Shown piece after piece: positions 51,545 to 60,401 of a stretch of DNA of 61,281 nt; position 1 is the stretch's first letter, and the number at the start of each line of letters is the position of its first letter. The position numbers were made by a program, and so were the translations under genes. The stretch is from Polyangiaceae bacterium. Lineage in GTDB: Bacteria; Myxococcota_A; Polyangia; Polyangiales; Polyangiaceae. The stretch spans positions 1 through 61,281 of the forward strand of contig JAICQQ010000023.1 of NCBI GenBank assembly GCA_025937785.1. Direction: 5' to 3'. The notes beneath the pieces were generated by a model that did no database searches, had not been told where the DNA came from, and was given only the letters and a program-made list of their open reading frames with translations.

Positions 51545-52927
51545 TTACTCTTCGCCCAGCTTGCGGTAGATGGTGCGGGTCGAGATCCCCAGCAGCTGCG
51601 CCGCGAGCGACTTGTCCCCCTGGGTGTGGCGCAGCGTCTCCCGGATCAATCGGTGCTCCACCTCTTCGAGCGGCGTGCCCAGCGCGAACTCGAGCGTCGA
51701 AGGGGGTGTCGAAGTCGCCCGCGCGATCGAGTCCGGCAGGTCCTCGATACGCAACGTCGCCGTGCGACAGAGCACCGCGCTGCGCTCGATGACGTTCTCG
51801 AGCTCGCGCACGTTACCTGGCCACGAGTAGTCGCAGAGCTTCGCCATGACCTCCTCGGGTACCTCCAGGCGCGCGCGGTGGTTCTTCTTACAATAGATCC
51901 CCAGGAAGTGATCGACCAACAGTGGGACGTCCTCGCGGCGCGCCCTGAGCGGCGGTGCGGTGACCGCGATCACGTTGAGACGATAGTACAGATCTTCGCG
52001 GAACCTGCCTGCTTCTACCTCGGCGGAAAGATCGCGATTCGTCGCGGCGATGATACGCACATCCGCTTTGATGGTGTTGCCGCCGACTGGTTCGTACTCG
52101 CCCTCTTGCAACACGCGTAGGATCTTCACCTGTACGGCGGGGCTCAACTCGCCGATCTCGTCGAGGAAGAGGGTGCCGCCCTTGGCCTTCGCGAAGCGAC
52201 CGTCGCGGCGGGTCACCGCGCCGGTGAATGACCCCTTTTCGTGGCCGAAAAGCTCGGCTTCCAGGATCGACTCGGGAATCGCCGAGCAGTTGACTGCGAT
52301 GAACGGACCTCCGCTGCGACCACTCTTCGAGTGCGTATAACGCGCCAGCAGCTCCTTACCGGTGCCGCTCTCACCGAGCAAGAGCACCGTGGCGCTCGAC
52401 GGAGCAGCCTGCGTCGCAATGTCGAGCACCCTGCGCAGGGCCGGGCTCTGTCCCACTATTTCTCGATTCGTGAGCAGCTGGAGCTCTTGCCGCAGCGAGC
52501 GGTTCTCGGCGACCAGGCTCTGCTTCTCAGCCGCTTTGCGCACGCTCTTGACGATGCTGATACGCTTGAGCGGTTTCTCTACGAAGTCGTAGGCGCCCTC
52601 CCGCATCGCGTGCACCGCCGTTTCGACCGTTCCGTAAGCGGTCATCAGCACGACCTCGCTGTCGGGGGACAATTCCTTGATGGCGCGCAAGAGCTCGACG
52701 CCATTGGTGCCGGGCATCATCAGATCGGTCAATACCACCTGCACACGGTGACGCCGCGCGAGTTCGAGGGCCTGCTTGGCGCCCTCGGCGACCAGCACGC
52801 GCATGCCCTCCTTCTGAAAAATCTTTTGCAGCGAGGCGAGATTGCTGAGCTCGTCATCGACGACGAGGACCGTGATCTCTTCTCCGGCCGGCATCACGAC
52901 ATCTTGCGACTCTGTCAAATTGTCCAT
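51545..52927 (-). CDS. NtrC-family sigma-54-dependent response regulator
   Basis: From ATG 52927 (460 aa) the protein has a receiver domain with Asp68 (VVLTDLMMPGTNG) and Lys in EKPLKR, a sigma-54 AAA+ domain with GESGTGKE, the loop GSFTGA (Ser in place of the usual Ala) and Walker B TLFLDEIGEL, and a C-terminal Fis-type HTH (LAAQLLGISTRTIYRKLGEE). It should activate sigma-54 promoters when phosphorylated. Ten more codons are open upstream (ATG 52957). It sits 159 bp upstream of gspC on the same strand. A histidine kinase lacking a receiver is 2 kb further upstream. Confidence 0.93.
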   Translation of the reverse strand: MDNLTESQDVVMPAGEEITVLVVDDELSNLASLQKIFQKEGMRVLVAEGAKQALELARRHRVQVVLTDLMMPGTNGVELLRAIKELSPDSEVVLMTAYGTVETAVHAMREGAYDFVEKPLKRISIVKSVRKAAEKQSLVAENRSLRQELQLLTNREIVGQSPALRRVLDIATQAAPSSATVLLLGESGTGKELLARYTHSKSGRSGGPFIAVNCSAIPESILEAELFGHEKGSFTGAVTRRDGRFAKAKGGTLFLDEIGELSPAVQVKILRVLQEGEYEPVGGNTIKADVRIIAATNRDLSAEVEAGRFREDLYYRLNVIAVTAPPLRARREDVPLLVDHFLGIYCKKNHRARLEVPEEVMAKLCDYSWPGNVRELENVIERSAVLCRTATLRIEDLPDSIARATSTPPSTLEFALGTPLEEVEHRLIRETLRHTQGDKSLAAQLLGISTRTIYRKLGEE

Positions 52928-52936
52928 CGCACGACA

Positions 52937-52956
52937 GCATGACATATTGCATGACA
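52937..52956. promoter_or_regulatory. Direct repeat GCATGACA, 12-bp period
   Basis: Two identical 8-mers, GCATGACA, are separated by TATT, just upstream of the preferred start of the response regulator. The following ~60 bp (to about 53005) are the most AT-rich stretch nearby. A role as an operator, perhaps for autoregulation, is inference. Confidence 0.3.
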
Positions 52957-53095
52957 AGTTTTCCGACCGATTTCAAATTCGCATAACTTTCAATACTTTA
53001 CAACCGCGACCGAACGGCGCCCAAGTTCGGACCGACCCCAGACGCCCGGTCGCCGAACCTGTTCGAGTGCGCTCGGGGAGAAGGGGCCCCGTGCG

Positions 53096-53446
53096 CTACT
53101 TCGGCTTGAGTTCCCGCGGTTCCAAGAAATCCTCTGGGCCGAGCACCAGCCGTTCGACGACCCGGTCTTCAACGAAGGCTTGCACGATCTCGTCGACATC
53201 TTCCTCGCGGACGCGTCCGTAGAAGTAGTGGTCCGGCTCCACCGCAATGGTAGGCCCGACCCAGCACGTATCGAGGCAACTGCTGGTGCACGCCCGGACG
53301 TCGGTAGCGTGCAGACCGGCTGCCTTGAGCTTGGCCTTGAGTTGTTCGTGCAGCTGTTCGGAGCCCCGCTGCGCGCACGACCCTTTGGGCGTGCCGTCAG
53401 GACGGCGGTTGACGCAAACGAAGAGATAGCGCTTTCTTTTGGCCAT
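53096..53446 (-). CDS. Thioredoxin-like [2Fe-2S] ferredoxin
   Basis: The 116-residue protein has the Cys pattern of the thioredoxin-fold [2Fe-2S] ferredoxins (as in NuoE and Azotobacter Fd I type): C11-x12-C24 and C57-x3-C61, with an extra Cys at 53 (ACTSSCLDTC). The C-terminal half (HYFYGRVREEDVDEIVQAFV) is family-typical. It would transfer electrons in the cytosol. It lies between bioA and the response regulator on the same strand; biotin synthesis needs Fe-S chemistry at the BioB step, but a link to biotin is only suggestive. Confidence 0.85.
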   Translation of the reverse strand: MAKRKRYLFVCVNRRPDGTPKGSCAQRGSEQLHEQLKAKLKAAGLHATDVRACTSSCLDTCWVGPTIAVEPDHYFYGRVREEDVDEIVQAFVEDRVVERLVLGPEDFLEPRELKPK

Positions 53447-53469
53447 TGGAACATTAGCCCTGTATGGGA

Positions 53470-53523
53470 GGCGCCTGCCGGGAACTAGGCGCCTGCCGGG
53501 AACTAGGCGCCTGCCTGTGAGGA
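53470..53523 (+). repeat. 18-bp tandem repeat, intergenic
   Basis: Three units of the type GGCGCCTGCCGGGAACTA, the third diverged, lie between the ferredoxin start and the bioA stop. Related CCTGTAGGGG-like pieces continue to ~53570. Confidence 0.8.
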
Positions 53524-53580
53524 ACCGCCCAGCCCTGTAGGGGAGTCACCTGCCTGTATAGGGGCGGCCGGTGAGCCCCG

Positions 53581-54885
53581 TCAACCGCTGGCCCCCGCTA
53601 ACACGGACGCTCGCACGATCTCGAGCAACTCGTCCAGGTCCGCGTCCGGAATATTCAACGGTGGCGTGAGATACACTACCTGCCCCAGCGGGCGCACGTA
53701 CGCCCCGCGCTTCAAGGCTTCCTCGTAAACGCGCCAGCCGCTCCGCTCCAGGTAGCCGCTGCCTCCGACCAAATCGAGCGCCGCGACCATGCCGAGCGTG
53801 CGCACGTTCTCCACCTGATCGAGCTCCGAGAGCTTGGCGAAGCCTTCGCGCAGACGCCGAGCTTTGGCACCCACGTTCTCGAGGATGCCTTCGTCTCGAT
53901 AAATGGCTAGCACCTCGCGAGCCACGCGAGCGCCGAGCGGATTGCCGGCGAACGTGTGACCGTAAAAGAAGGTCCGGCTATCACCGCCGAGAAAACCTTC
54001 GAAAATGCGCTCGGTCGTGAGCGTGGCGGCGAACGGTAGCAGCCCTCCGCTGAGCCCCTTGGCACTGCAAAGCACGTCGGGCACGACCGCGCCGTGGTCA
54101 GCCGCCCACATACGGCCCGTTCGGCCGTAGCCGGTGAAGACCTCGTCGAACACGAGCAGCACGCCATAGGCATCTGCCAGCTCACGAGCACGGACCAAGT
54201 AAACAGGTGGGTAGATGCGCATACCGCTAGCACCCTGGACGAGCGGTTCGAGCACGATCGCGGCGGTGCACGCGCCATGCTGCTCGAGCTCTCGTTCGAG
54301 CTCCGCGAGAGCAACCTCTAAGCCGTCGGCGGGCGACGCCAGATGCGCGCACGGAAAGAGCAGAGGCGCGAACGGTGCGCGAAACTCGGACATGCCGCCC
54401 AGCGCGCTCACGCCCAATGTCTCGCCGTGGAAGGCCCCCTTGAGGCTGACGAACCGTGTACGTTCGGGTGCGCCGTTCTGAGCCCAGTACTGCACGCACA
54501 GCTTGATCGCAGCCTCCACGGCAGTGGAGCCGTTGTCGGTGAAGAAGACTTTGCTGAGTCCCGGGGGCGCCACCCGCACCAGCTCTTCGGCGAACAGCGC
54601 TGCGCCTTCGTGGGTAATCCCGCCCAGCGACGTGTGGCAGAGCTCGGTCGCTTGGGCACAAAGCGCCGCCGTGAGCCGCGGGTGGTTGTGACCGAGCAGC
54701 GCCGTCCACCAAGATGCGTTCCCATCGATGAACGAGCGCCCGTCCAGATCGTAGAGTCGGCTGCCCGCGGCTCGCGCCACCACGAGCGGATGGGTTTCGT
54801 CGATGTAGCGATCCATCGCGGTGTAGGGGTGCCACAAATGCTGCTTGTCCGCGCGTAACACTCGCTCGCGGTGACTGGCGTTCAT
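53581..54885 (-). CDS. bioA: Adenosylmethionine-8-amino-7-oxononanoate aminotransferase
   Basis: This class III PLP aminotransferase converts KAPA to DAPA in biotin synthesis with S-adenosylmethionine as amino donor. From ATG 54885 it has 434 aa. Motifs: LWHPYTAM and DGNASWWTALLGHNHP near the start, FTDNGSTAVEAAIK for PLP phosphate, VFDEVFTGYGRTG, and the PLP lysine in CSAKGLSGG. It lies 1 bp after the histidine kinase stop, so the two are co-transcribed. The other bio genes are not here. Biotin made by this pathway is needed by the AccB at 21.4 kb. Confidence 0.94.
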   Translation of the reverse strand: MNASHRERVLRADKQHLWHPYTAMDRYIDETHPLVVARAAGSRLYDLDGRSFIDGNASWWTALLGHNHPRLTAALCAQATELCHTSLGGITHEGAALFAEELVRVAPPGLSKVFFTDNGSTAVEAAIKLCVQYWAQNGAPERTRFVSLKGAFHGETLGVSALGGMSEFRAPFAPLLFPCAHLASPADGLEVALAELERELEQHGACTAAIVLEPLVQGASGMRIYPPVYLVRARELADAYGVLLVFDEVFTGYGRTGRMWAADHGAVVPDVLCSAKGLSGGLLPFAATLTTERIFEGFLGGDSRTFFYGHTFAGNPLGARVAREVLAIYRDEGILENVGAKARRLREGFAKLSELDQVENVRTLGMVAALDLVGGSGYLERSGWRVYEEALKRGAYVRPLGQVVYLTPPLNIPDADLDELLEIVRASVLAGASG

Positions 54886-54886
54886 A

Positions 54887-56398
54887 TCAGGCAATCCTTT
54901 CCAGTGGACTCTCGGCGCCTCCGCTGACCATCGGTGGCTCGCCCATTGGGATCAACAGACTCGCGGTAGTACCCTTGCCCTGTTCGCTGCTCAAACGCAG
55001 CTCCCCTCCGTGAGCTGCCATGATGCGCTGCACGATGGGCAGCCCTAAACCGGTACCGCTCGGTCGCGTGGTAAAGAACGGGTCCTTGGCGCGTTCCAGC
55101 ACCTCCAACTCCATGCCGTGGCCAGAATCGATGACGTCGATGCGGACCATCGGAATGCCGTCGAGCTTGTCCTCGTGCACCTCGACGCGCACCGGATCCA
55201 GCTCCTTCATCGCCTGGCAGGCATTCTCGAGCAAGTTATCGAAGACCAGCCGGAATAACCCCGGATCGACCCATACGTTCTGGATGTTCGGGTCGTCGGG
55301 GATGTCGAACGCGACCTCGCGCTCATCACCCAGCACCGAGCGAGCACGCGCGCAGAGCTCAACGAGCGAAACCTGAGATCGGTTCACCCTCACCGGTCGC
55401 GCAAACCGCAAGAGGTCTGTCACCAGTCGATTCAACCGCGCCGTTTCTTCGTCGACGATGTCGAGCAGCATGTCCCGATCTTCGACCTTGATGCCACTCC
55501 GCCTGAGCCCCGACACGGCGTTCACTATCACAGCCAACGGGTTTCGCACCTCGTGCGCAATCGCGGCCGCGAGCTCGCCCACGGCCGCGAGCTGCTGTTT
55601 GCGCACCAGCTCATCCTGCACCACGGACAGCTCGGCGTTCGAGCGCCGCAGCTCATCCGTCCTGAGCTGCAGGTTGGAGACGGTCTGTTCGAGTTGACCG
55701 GCGGCAAAGCGGTATCGTAGCAGCAAGGTCGTCGCCACTCCGAAGCCGTACATCACGAAGAAATGGGGCAAGAGGTACAAGGTATTGTCGAGCCAACCCG
55801 TGATGAGTCCAATATCGTTGAGGATGGCGCACCCCAACAGGATGGCGCCTCCCAGCGCGATCAACGCCTCGCGGCGCTCGGCACGATACGCCAGGAACAA
55901 GAGCACTATGCTGGCGCCGTACTGAGCAGACCCGATGATATAGAAGCCACGCCCGAACGTTGTCAGCGTGAAGGTGTTGTGCGCGATGGTGTACCCGAGC
56001 AGCGAGCTCTCACGCACGCCGAAGCTACCCGCGGCCCACCACCAGCCGCCCCAGTTCACCACTTGGTAGAATGCGCCGAGCGCGTACAAGCACAAGGCGA
56101 TCTGGTGCGCGCGCGCCAGGCGCGCGTAGGCCATTACGAAATGCAGGTTCAGCGTACCTGCGAAGATCACTCCGGCGTGCGCGAGGCGAGCCCCGAGCAC
56201 GCGCGTGCCGAGCGACGATGCCCCGTAGCTCATCGCGAGGCCCACCGTGGTCACCGCCACCGCACCGCAGAGCGCGCCGAACAGTAGGTACTCGACCTCG
56301 CGACGACGCACGAAGTACGCCAGAACGAAGAACAACCCCAACGCGACCGTCGCCACCGCCAACGCGGCGAGAACACCCGAAAGGAACGGTGCAGTCAC
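54887..56398 (-). CDS. Membrane sensor histidine kinase
   Basis: The 503-residue protein has an N-terminal block of about seven membrane helices (1-228), a coiled-coil linker (about 232-270) and a HisKA/HATPase core. The phospho-acceptor His282 is in AIAHEVRNPL. The ATP-binding boxes are NLLENACQAM, DSGHGM and TGLGLPIVQRIMAAHGG. The start is GTG at 56398. It has no receiver, so it needs a separate response regulator; the NtrC-type regulator at 51.5 kb is the nearest candidate. The signal is unknown. It is 6 bp downstream of the lipoprotein gene. Confidence 0.9.
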   Translation of the reverse strand: MTAPFLSGVLAALAVATVALGLFFVLAYFVRRREVEYLLFGALCGAVAVTTVGLAMSYGASSLGTRVLGARLAHAGVIFAGTLNLHFVMAYARLARAHQIALCLYALGAFYQVVNWGGWWWAAGSFGVRESSLLGYTIAHNTFTLTTFGRGFYIIGSAQYGASIVLLFLAYRAERREALIALGGAILLGCAILNDIGLITGWLDNTLYLLPHFFVMYGFGVATTLLLRYRFAAGQLEQTVSNLQLRTDELRRSNAELSVVQDELVRKQQLAAVGELAAAIAHEVRNPLAVIVNAVSGLRRSGIKVEDRDMLLDIVDEETARLNRLVTDLLRFARPVRVNRSQVSLVELCARARSVLGDEREVAFDIPDDPNIQNVWVDPGLFRLVFDNLLENACQAMKELDPVRVEVHEDKLDGIPMVRIDVIDSGHGMELEVLERAKDPFFTTRPSGTGLGLPIVQRIMAAHGGELRLSSEQGKGTTASLLIPMGEPPMVSGGAESPLERIA

Positions 56399-56404
56399 TG
56401 GGCC

Positions 56405-57307
56405 TCACTCTACCGGCGCATCACGGTTTACCGTGATCACCCGAGTCGCTGACGCATAACGCGCGTTCGACGGTTGTCCGTCGGCCTCAAGCAGAGATAC
56501 CCGGACCATGTGATCACCGCTGGGCAACCCCACGATACGCCTCACATCGCTGACCCCGAGCTCCGCGACGTACGTTTGCCGTTCGACGATCACTTCGACC
56601 CTAACCGCGGGCGGCGCTGCCCCCGGCGCGAGGCCGACCACCTGATAGTCGAGCAGCACCTGATCCGCCGCAGCGTTTCCGTTGAACGTCCCTCTGGGAG
56701 TGAGCAAGATGACTCCGAGCTCGCTAGCTTCACGCAGGGCATCGGCGGGGTCACCAGCGTCGTCGGACCCCACCCAGAACGGTAGGTATGCGAACGGCGC
56801 GCCAGCCGCAGTGGGTGCGCCTTCGAGCGTGGTGCCGTCCGGCAGTTGCACCGCGGCGAACAGGCGGTGCAGCCCAGGCTCGAGCTCGCGATGATCAGGC
56901 CAGAGCTGGGCCAGGGGTATCGGCTTGCGGGGATCGCTGAAAACCCGCGGCGGGTAGTCGTCGAGCAGCATCACGACGCTGAGAGCGTCGGACCACGAAC
57001 TCGCCTTCAGGCGCACCTGGTAGCTTGCTGCTTGCGCCAAGCCGATCGGTTTCCCCCTCTCGGGCGCCTGTACTTCGAGCTGGGGGACCGCCCCCACCGT
57101 TGCTACAGCCGCCACGGGCACGAACTCGATGGGGAGGCGCTCGGGCGGTACCGCTGGCGCGTCGACGGGCGCGTGAGGCCGGGGCGCCGCACTCGCCAAC
57201 GCTGGGGCCGCGACCGCCGGCGTGGGTTCGGCCGGCTCGGATCGGGGCGGCGCGGCGCAACCGAAACAAATCGTCGAAACAGCGAGTACGACCCGGCCCC
57301 GTGTCAC
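56405..57307 (-). CDS. Hypothetical exported protein, possible lipoprotein
   Basis: The 300-residue protein has a short export signal ending in CFGC (Cys17), a weak lipobox, then a Pro/Ala-rich tether (20-60). The body is beta-rich with no recognised domain (QVRLKASSWSDALSVVML, PDGTTLEGAP, VRVEVIVERQTYVAELG). The GTG at 57307 directly abuts a GGAGG, which is too close for normal use, so the true start could be slightly different. It is 6 bp upstream of the histidine kinase and may be part of its sensing unit; that is inference. Confidence 0.6.
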   Translation of the reverse strand: MTRGRVVLAVSTICFGCAAPPRSEPAEPTPAVAAPALASAAPRPHAPVDAPAVPPERLPIEFVPVAAVATVGAVPQLEVQAPERGKPIGLAQAASYQVRLKASSWSDALSVVMLLDDYPPRVFSDPRKPIPLAQLWPDHRELEPGLHRLFAAVQLPDGTTLEGAPTAAGAPFAYLPFWVGSDDAGDPADALREASELGVILLTPRGTFNGNAAADQVLLDYQVVGLAPGAAPPAVRVEVIVERQTYVAELGVSDVRRIVGLPSGDHMVRVSLLEADGQPSNARYASATRVITVNRDAPVE

Positions 57308-57542
57308 CTCCCTACGCTATCGCAACCTCCAGTGTCCTGTCTCCCATGATTCACCGAAAGTTACGCGACCGGCCTCTACGAGGACGACCAACTTTCGGCT
57401 CTGGAATTCCGTCGAGGCCGGGAAGCGTCGTTGATTTTGTGTGGCGAATCGCAGATTCACCACACTAGCCGGGTTCAAAGCAATCGTGCGGCGCTCGTGG
57501 GACTGGAGACTCCGGGCTCAATCTGCTAGTCGAGCAGCTCCG

Positions 57543-59717
57543 ATGAGTTACGTGGTTCTGGCACGCAAGTGGCGCCCGCTGCGCTTCGAGGATTTGATCG
57601 GTCAAGACCACGTCGCCCGAACCTTGGGCAACGCGATAGACTCGAACAGAGTCGCGCACGCCTTTCTGTTCACCGGCGTGCGGGGCGTCGGCAAGACGAC
57701 GAGCGCTCGCATCCTGGCCAAGGCTTTAAATTGTATGCGACCACCGGGCACCGTCCCAGCGGGTGCAGATCCGGGCCCCACCGCAACGCCCTGTCTGGAG
57801 TGCCCCGCGTGCGAGGAGATCGCCAAGGGCACGGACGTGGACGTGCGCGAGATCGACGGAGCCAGCTACAACGGCGTCGACGAGGTCCGCAAGCTCCAGG
57901 ATTCGCTGCCGTACCGGCCCACTCGCGATCGTTACAAGATCGTGATCGTCGACGAAGTCCACATGCTCTCGCAGAGCGCATGGAATGCTTTTCTAAAAAC
58001 GCTGGAAGAGCCCCCGCCCCACGTCAAGTTCATCTTCGCGACCACCGAAGTCCACAAGGTCCCGATCACGATCTTGAGCCGCGTGCAGCGCTTCGACTTC
58101 AAGCTGATCAGCGCGTCGGCAATCATGGCGCGACTGCGTGTGGTTCTGAATCAGGAACGGATCGAGGCCGACGACGAAGCATTGTCGCTCATCGCCAGGC
58201 AGGCAGCAGGCAGCATGCGCGATGCAATGAGCCTGCTCGACCAAGTGATCGCTTGGGGCGGCGAGAAGCTCGTCGGCAAAGATGTCGCCCTCGTGCTAGG
58301 GGTCGCGAGCCGAACGGCGCTCGTTTCGATCGCACGGTCCCTGGTTCAGGGCGACGCTCCGGCGTGCCTACGAATCATCGCCGAACTCGTAGAACAAGGG
58401 TACGACGTCGTGCACGTGGCGAAGGATCTGCTCGCCATGCTGCGTGACATGGTCGTATGCCGAGTGTGCAACGAGCCCGGCGCACTACTCGACTTGACCG
58501 ACGAAGAAGCCCGCGAGGTCAACGACCTCGCCCAGCAAACGCACACCGACGACTTGGTGCGCTTGCACCAAGGGTTCTCCCAAGGTTTCGACGATGTCGC
58601 CCGAGGCGGTCAGCCACGAGCGGCGCTGGAAATGCTCCTGGTGCGGCTATGCCGGCGGCCCCCCCTGCTGCCGGTCGACGACTTGATCCATCGGCTTGGC
58701 CAGCTCGAAAAGCGACTATTGGGCGCGCGGCCGCCGCAGCCCGGGACCCCGCCTGGCGGCGCCGGCGGTGCTAGAGCGAGTGGGAGTGCCCCCACCCGCG
58801 ATCGAGATGCTACCCGGGTGGCACGCGCCCCTGCCCCCGCGACTCCCGACAGCAGCGCCGGACGCCCGCGCACCCGCGAGCCACGCACCCCGGGGGCGAC
58901 CCGAGCTCCCGACGATTCTGCCGACGATCCTCCACCCGCCCCGCCACGGATAGCCGCTCGTTCAGCTGCCTCAACGCCGCCCGCTCCCGCAGCTCCGTCT
59001 GATCCAGTATCCGCCCCCACTCCCGCAACTCCCTCGACCCCCGTATCCGCTGCGACCCCCGGGACTCCCGCGACCCCCGTATCCGCCCCCACTCCCGCGA
59101 CTCCCTCGACCCCCGCGACCCCGGTATCCGCCCCCACTCCCGCGACTCCCTCGACCCCCATATCCGCTGCGACCCCCGGGACTCCCGCGACTCCTCTATC
59201 TGCCGCGACTCCAGCGACTCCAGTATCTGCCACGACTCCCGTATCCGCCGCTCCGCCGCCACCTTCTGGATCCGTCGACGAAGCTGCCGTGGTCCCGGAT
59301 AGCGGAGGTGTCATAGCGCTGGCCCGGTTCCGCGACGTGGTCGAGGTCGTCCGCGAAGAGCGCCCGGAGCTGGCTGCATTCTTGGAACATGCCGCGGTGC
59401 TCGCCGCAGAACCTGGCACACTAGTGTTGGCCTACGAACCGCGGAGCCTGTTCGCGGAGCAAGTGCGGGGACGACCCGCGCTCGATCTCATCACTCGTGC
59501 GGCGACCCAGGTTTTCGGCCGGACTAGCAGCGTCGAGTTCAAATTCGACTACGCCGCCGCCAGCGGAATGGATACGCTGAGTGCTGATCGCGTGCGCGCC
59601 CGCGAGGCACGCGTCAGGAAAGCTATCGCCGAGGCCAAGAACCATCCCACCGTCACCGAGGCCATGGCACTTTTCGGCGCACGCCTGAAGGACCTCAAGC
59701 TCAACGAGGGCACGTGA
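57543..59717 (+). CDS. dnaX: DNA polymerase III subunits gamma and tau
   Basis: DnaX (724 aa from ATG 57543) is the clamp-loader ATPase. It begins SYVVLARKWRPLRFEDLIGQ. Walker A is GVRGVGKTT, the zinc ligands are in CLECPACEEI, Walker B is VIVDEVHML, and the sensor SRxQRF has Val for the usual Cys. After domain III (about residue 400) comes a Thr/Pro/Ala-rich linker with repeats (TPVSAPTPATPSTP type, about 480-580), then a tau-like C-terminal domain. An upstream in-frame extension (57441-57542) has no family match. Its stop overlaps recR. Confidence 0.93.
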   Translation: MSYVVLARKWRPLRFEDLIGQDHVARTLGNAIDSNRVAHAFLFTGVRGVGKTTSARILAKALNCMRPPGTVPAGADPGPTATPCLECPACEEIAKGTDVDVREIDGASYNGVDEVRKLQDSLPYRPTRDRYKIVIVDEVHMLSQSAWNAFLKTLEEPPPHVKFIFATTEVHKVPITILSRVQRFDFKLISASAIMARLRVVLNQERIEADDEALSLIARQAAGSMRDAMSLLDQVIAWGGEKLVGKDVALVLGVASRTALVSIARSLVQGDAPACLRIIAELVEQGYDVVHVAKDLLAMLRDMVVCRVCNEPGALLDLTDEEAREVNDLAQQTHTDDLVRLHQGFSQGFDDVARGGQPRAALEMLLVRLCRRPPLLPVDDLIHRLGQLEKRLLGARPPQPGTPPGGAGGARASGSAPTRDRDATRVARAPAPATPDSSAGRPRTREPRTPGATRAPDDSADDPPPAPPRIAARSAASTPPAPAAPSDPVSAPTPATPSTPVSAATPGTPATPVSAPTPATPSTPATPVSAPTPATPSTPISAATPGTPATPLSAATPATPVSATTPVSAAPPPPSGSVDEAAVVPDSGGVIALARFRDVVEVVREERPELAAFLEHAAVLAAEPGTLVLAYEPRSLFAEQVRGRPALDLITRAATQVFGRTSSVEFKFDYAAASGMDTLSADRVRAREARVRKAIAEAKNHPTVTEAMALFGARLKDLKLNEGT
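58980..59265 (+). repeat. Degenerate tandem repeat in dnaX (Pro/Thr linker)
   Basis: Units of 12-18 bp such as ACTCCCGCGACTCCCTCGAC and CCCCCGTATCCGC recur in phase with the codons. The plus strand is strongly pyrimidine-rich over this stretch. The repeats encode the flexible linker between the clamp-loader core and the C-terminal domain. Confidence 0.75.
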
Positions 59718-60322
59718 TGTTGCCGGCCCGCTTGACGCGCCTGATCCATCTTTTGAGCCGCCTCCCTGGCGTCGGTGAGAAGACCGCCCAGCGGTTCGCC
59801 CTGAGCATGGTGGCCAATCGCGAGCTCGCGATCGACCTCAGCCAAGGCCTACACGACCTCGCCGAGTTCATTCGCCCCTGCGACGTGTGCGGCAACCTCG
59901 CAGAAATCAGCGAAGACGGCGATGCTCGTTGCCAGATCTGTCTCGACCAGCGCCGAGCCTCCGCGTTGCTTTGCATCGTTCAACGTATTCAAGACTTGAT
60001 GGCCATCGAACGCAGCGGGGCCATGCGTGGCCGCTACTTCGTACTCGGCAAGCTGCTCTCCCCGCTCGATGGCGTCGGTCCGGAGGAGCTCCCCCTCGAG
60101 AAGTTGCGGGCACGCATCCAAAGCGACCGAATCAGCGAAGTGATCCTGGCAACACCTACGTCCGTAGACGGCGAAGCGACGGCGTTGTTCTTGGCGCGCG
60201 AACTCGAGGCGCTCGGGGTCACCGTATCCCGAATCGCCAGCGGCATCCCGCACGGCGGCGAGCTCGAGTTTGCGGACCAGATCACGCTTGGCAGAGCGAT
60301 CGACGGGCGCCGTTCCCTCTAG
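59717..60322 (+). CDS. recR: Recombination protein RecR
   Basis: The 201-residue protein acts with RecF/RecO to load RecA at gaps. It has the helix-hairpin-helix LSRLPGVGEKTAQRFA, a C4 zinc finger (CDVCGNLAE ... CQICLD), a TOPRIM domain (LCIVQRIQDLMAIERSG, YFVLGKLLSPLDGVGPEEL) and the Walker-like end. The ATG at 59717 has GAGGG 6 bases upstream; a GTG at 59714 is also in frame. It overlaps dnaX directly. The usual ybaB gene between dnaX and recR is absent here. Confidence 0.94.
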   Translation: MLPARLTRLIHLLSRLPGVGEKTAQRFALSMVANRELAIDLSQGLHDLAEFIRPCDVCGNLAEISEDGDARCQICLDQRRASALLCIVQRIQDLMAIERSGAMRGRYFVLGKLLSPLDGVGPEELPLEKLRARIQSDRISEVILATPTSVDGEATALFLARELEALGVTVSRIASGIPHGGELEFADQITLGRAIDGRRSL

Positions 60323-60401
60323 TCCGCTCGGTTCGTTCCAGCTGCGACTTTGTTCGTCAGGGCCCGGGTGACATTCGTGCGAAGGGTATTAGTATCGATT
60401 G

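Noticed and set aside
53470..53523. CRISPR-like or terminator-like repeat between the ferredoxin gene and bioA
   Set aside because: There are no spacers between the 18-bp units, and no T-run follows a hairpin.
57990..58010. Run of A residues (CTAAAAACG) in dnaX as a programmed frameshift for gamma
   Set aside because: It lies in the conserved ATPase domain, far upstream of where gamma ends, and no slippery heptamer with a stem-loop is visible.
58610..59419. Two minus-strand open frames with Arg/Glu/Ser or Gly/Val/Ala repeats opposite dnaX
   Set aside because: They are shadows of the repetitive Thr/Pro linker of DnaX; the plus strand has the conserved protein.
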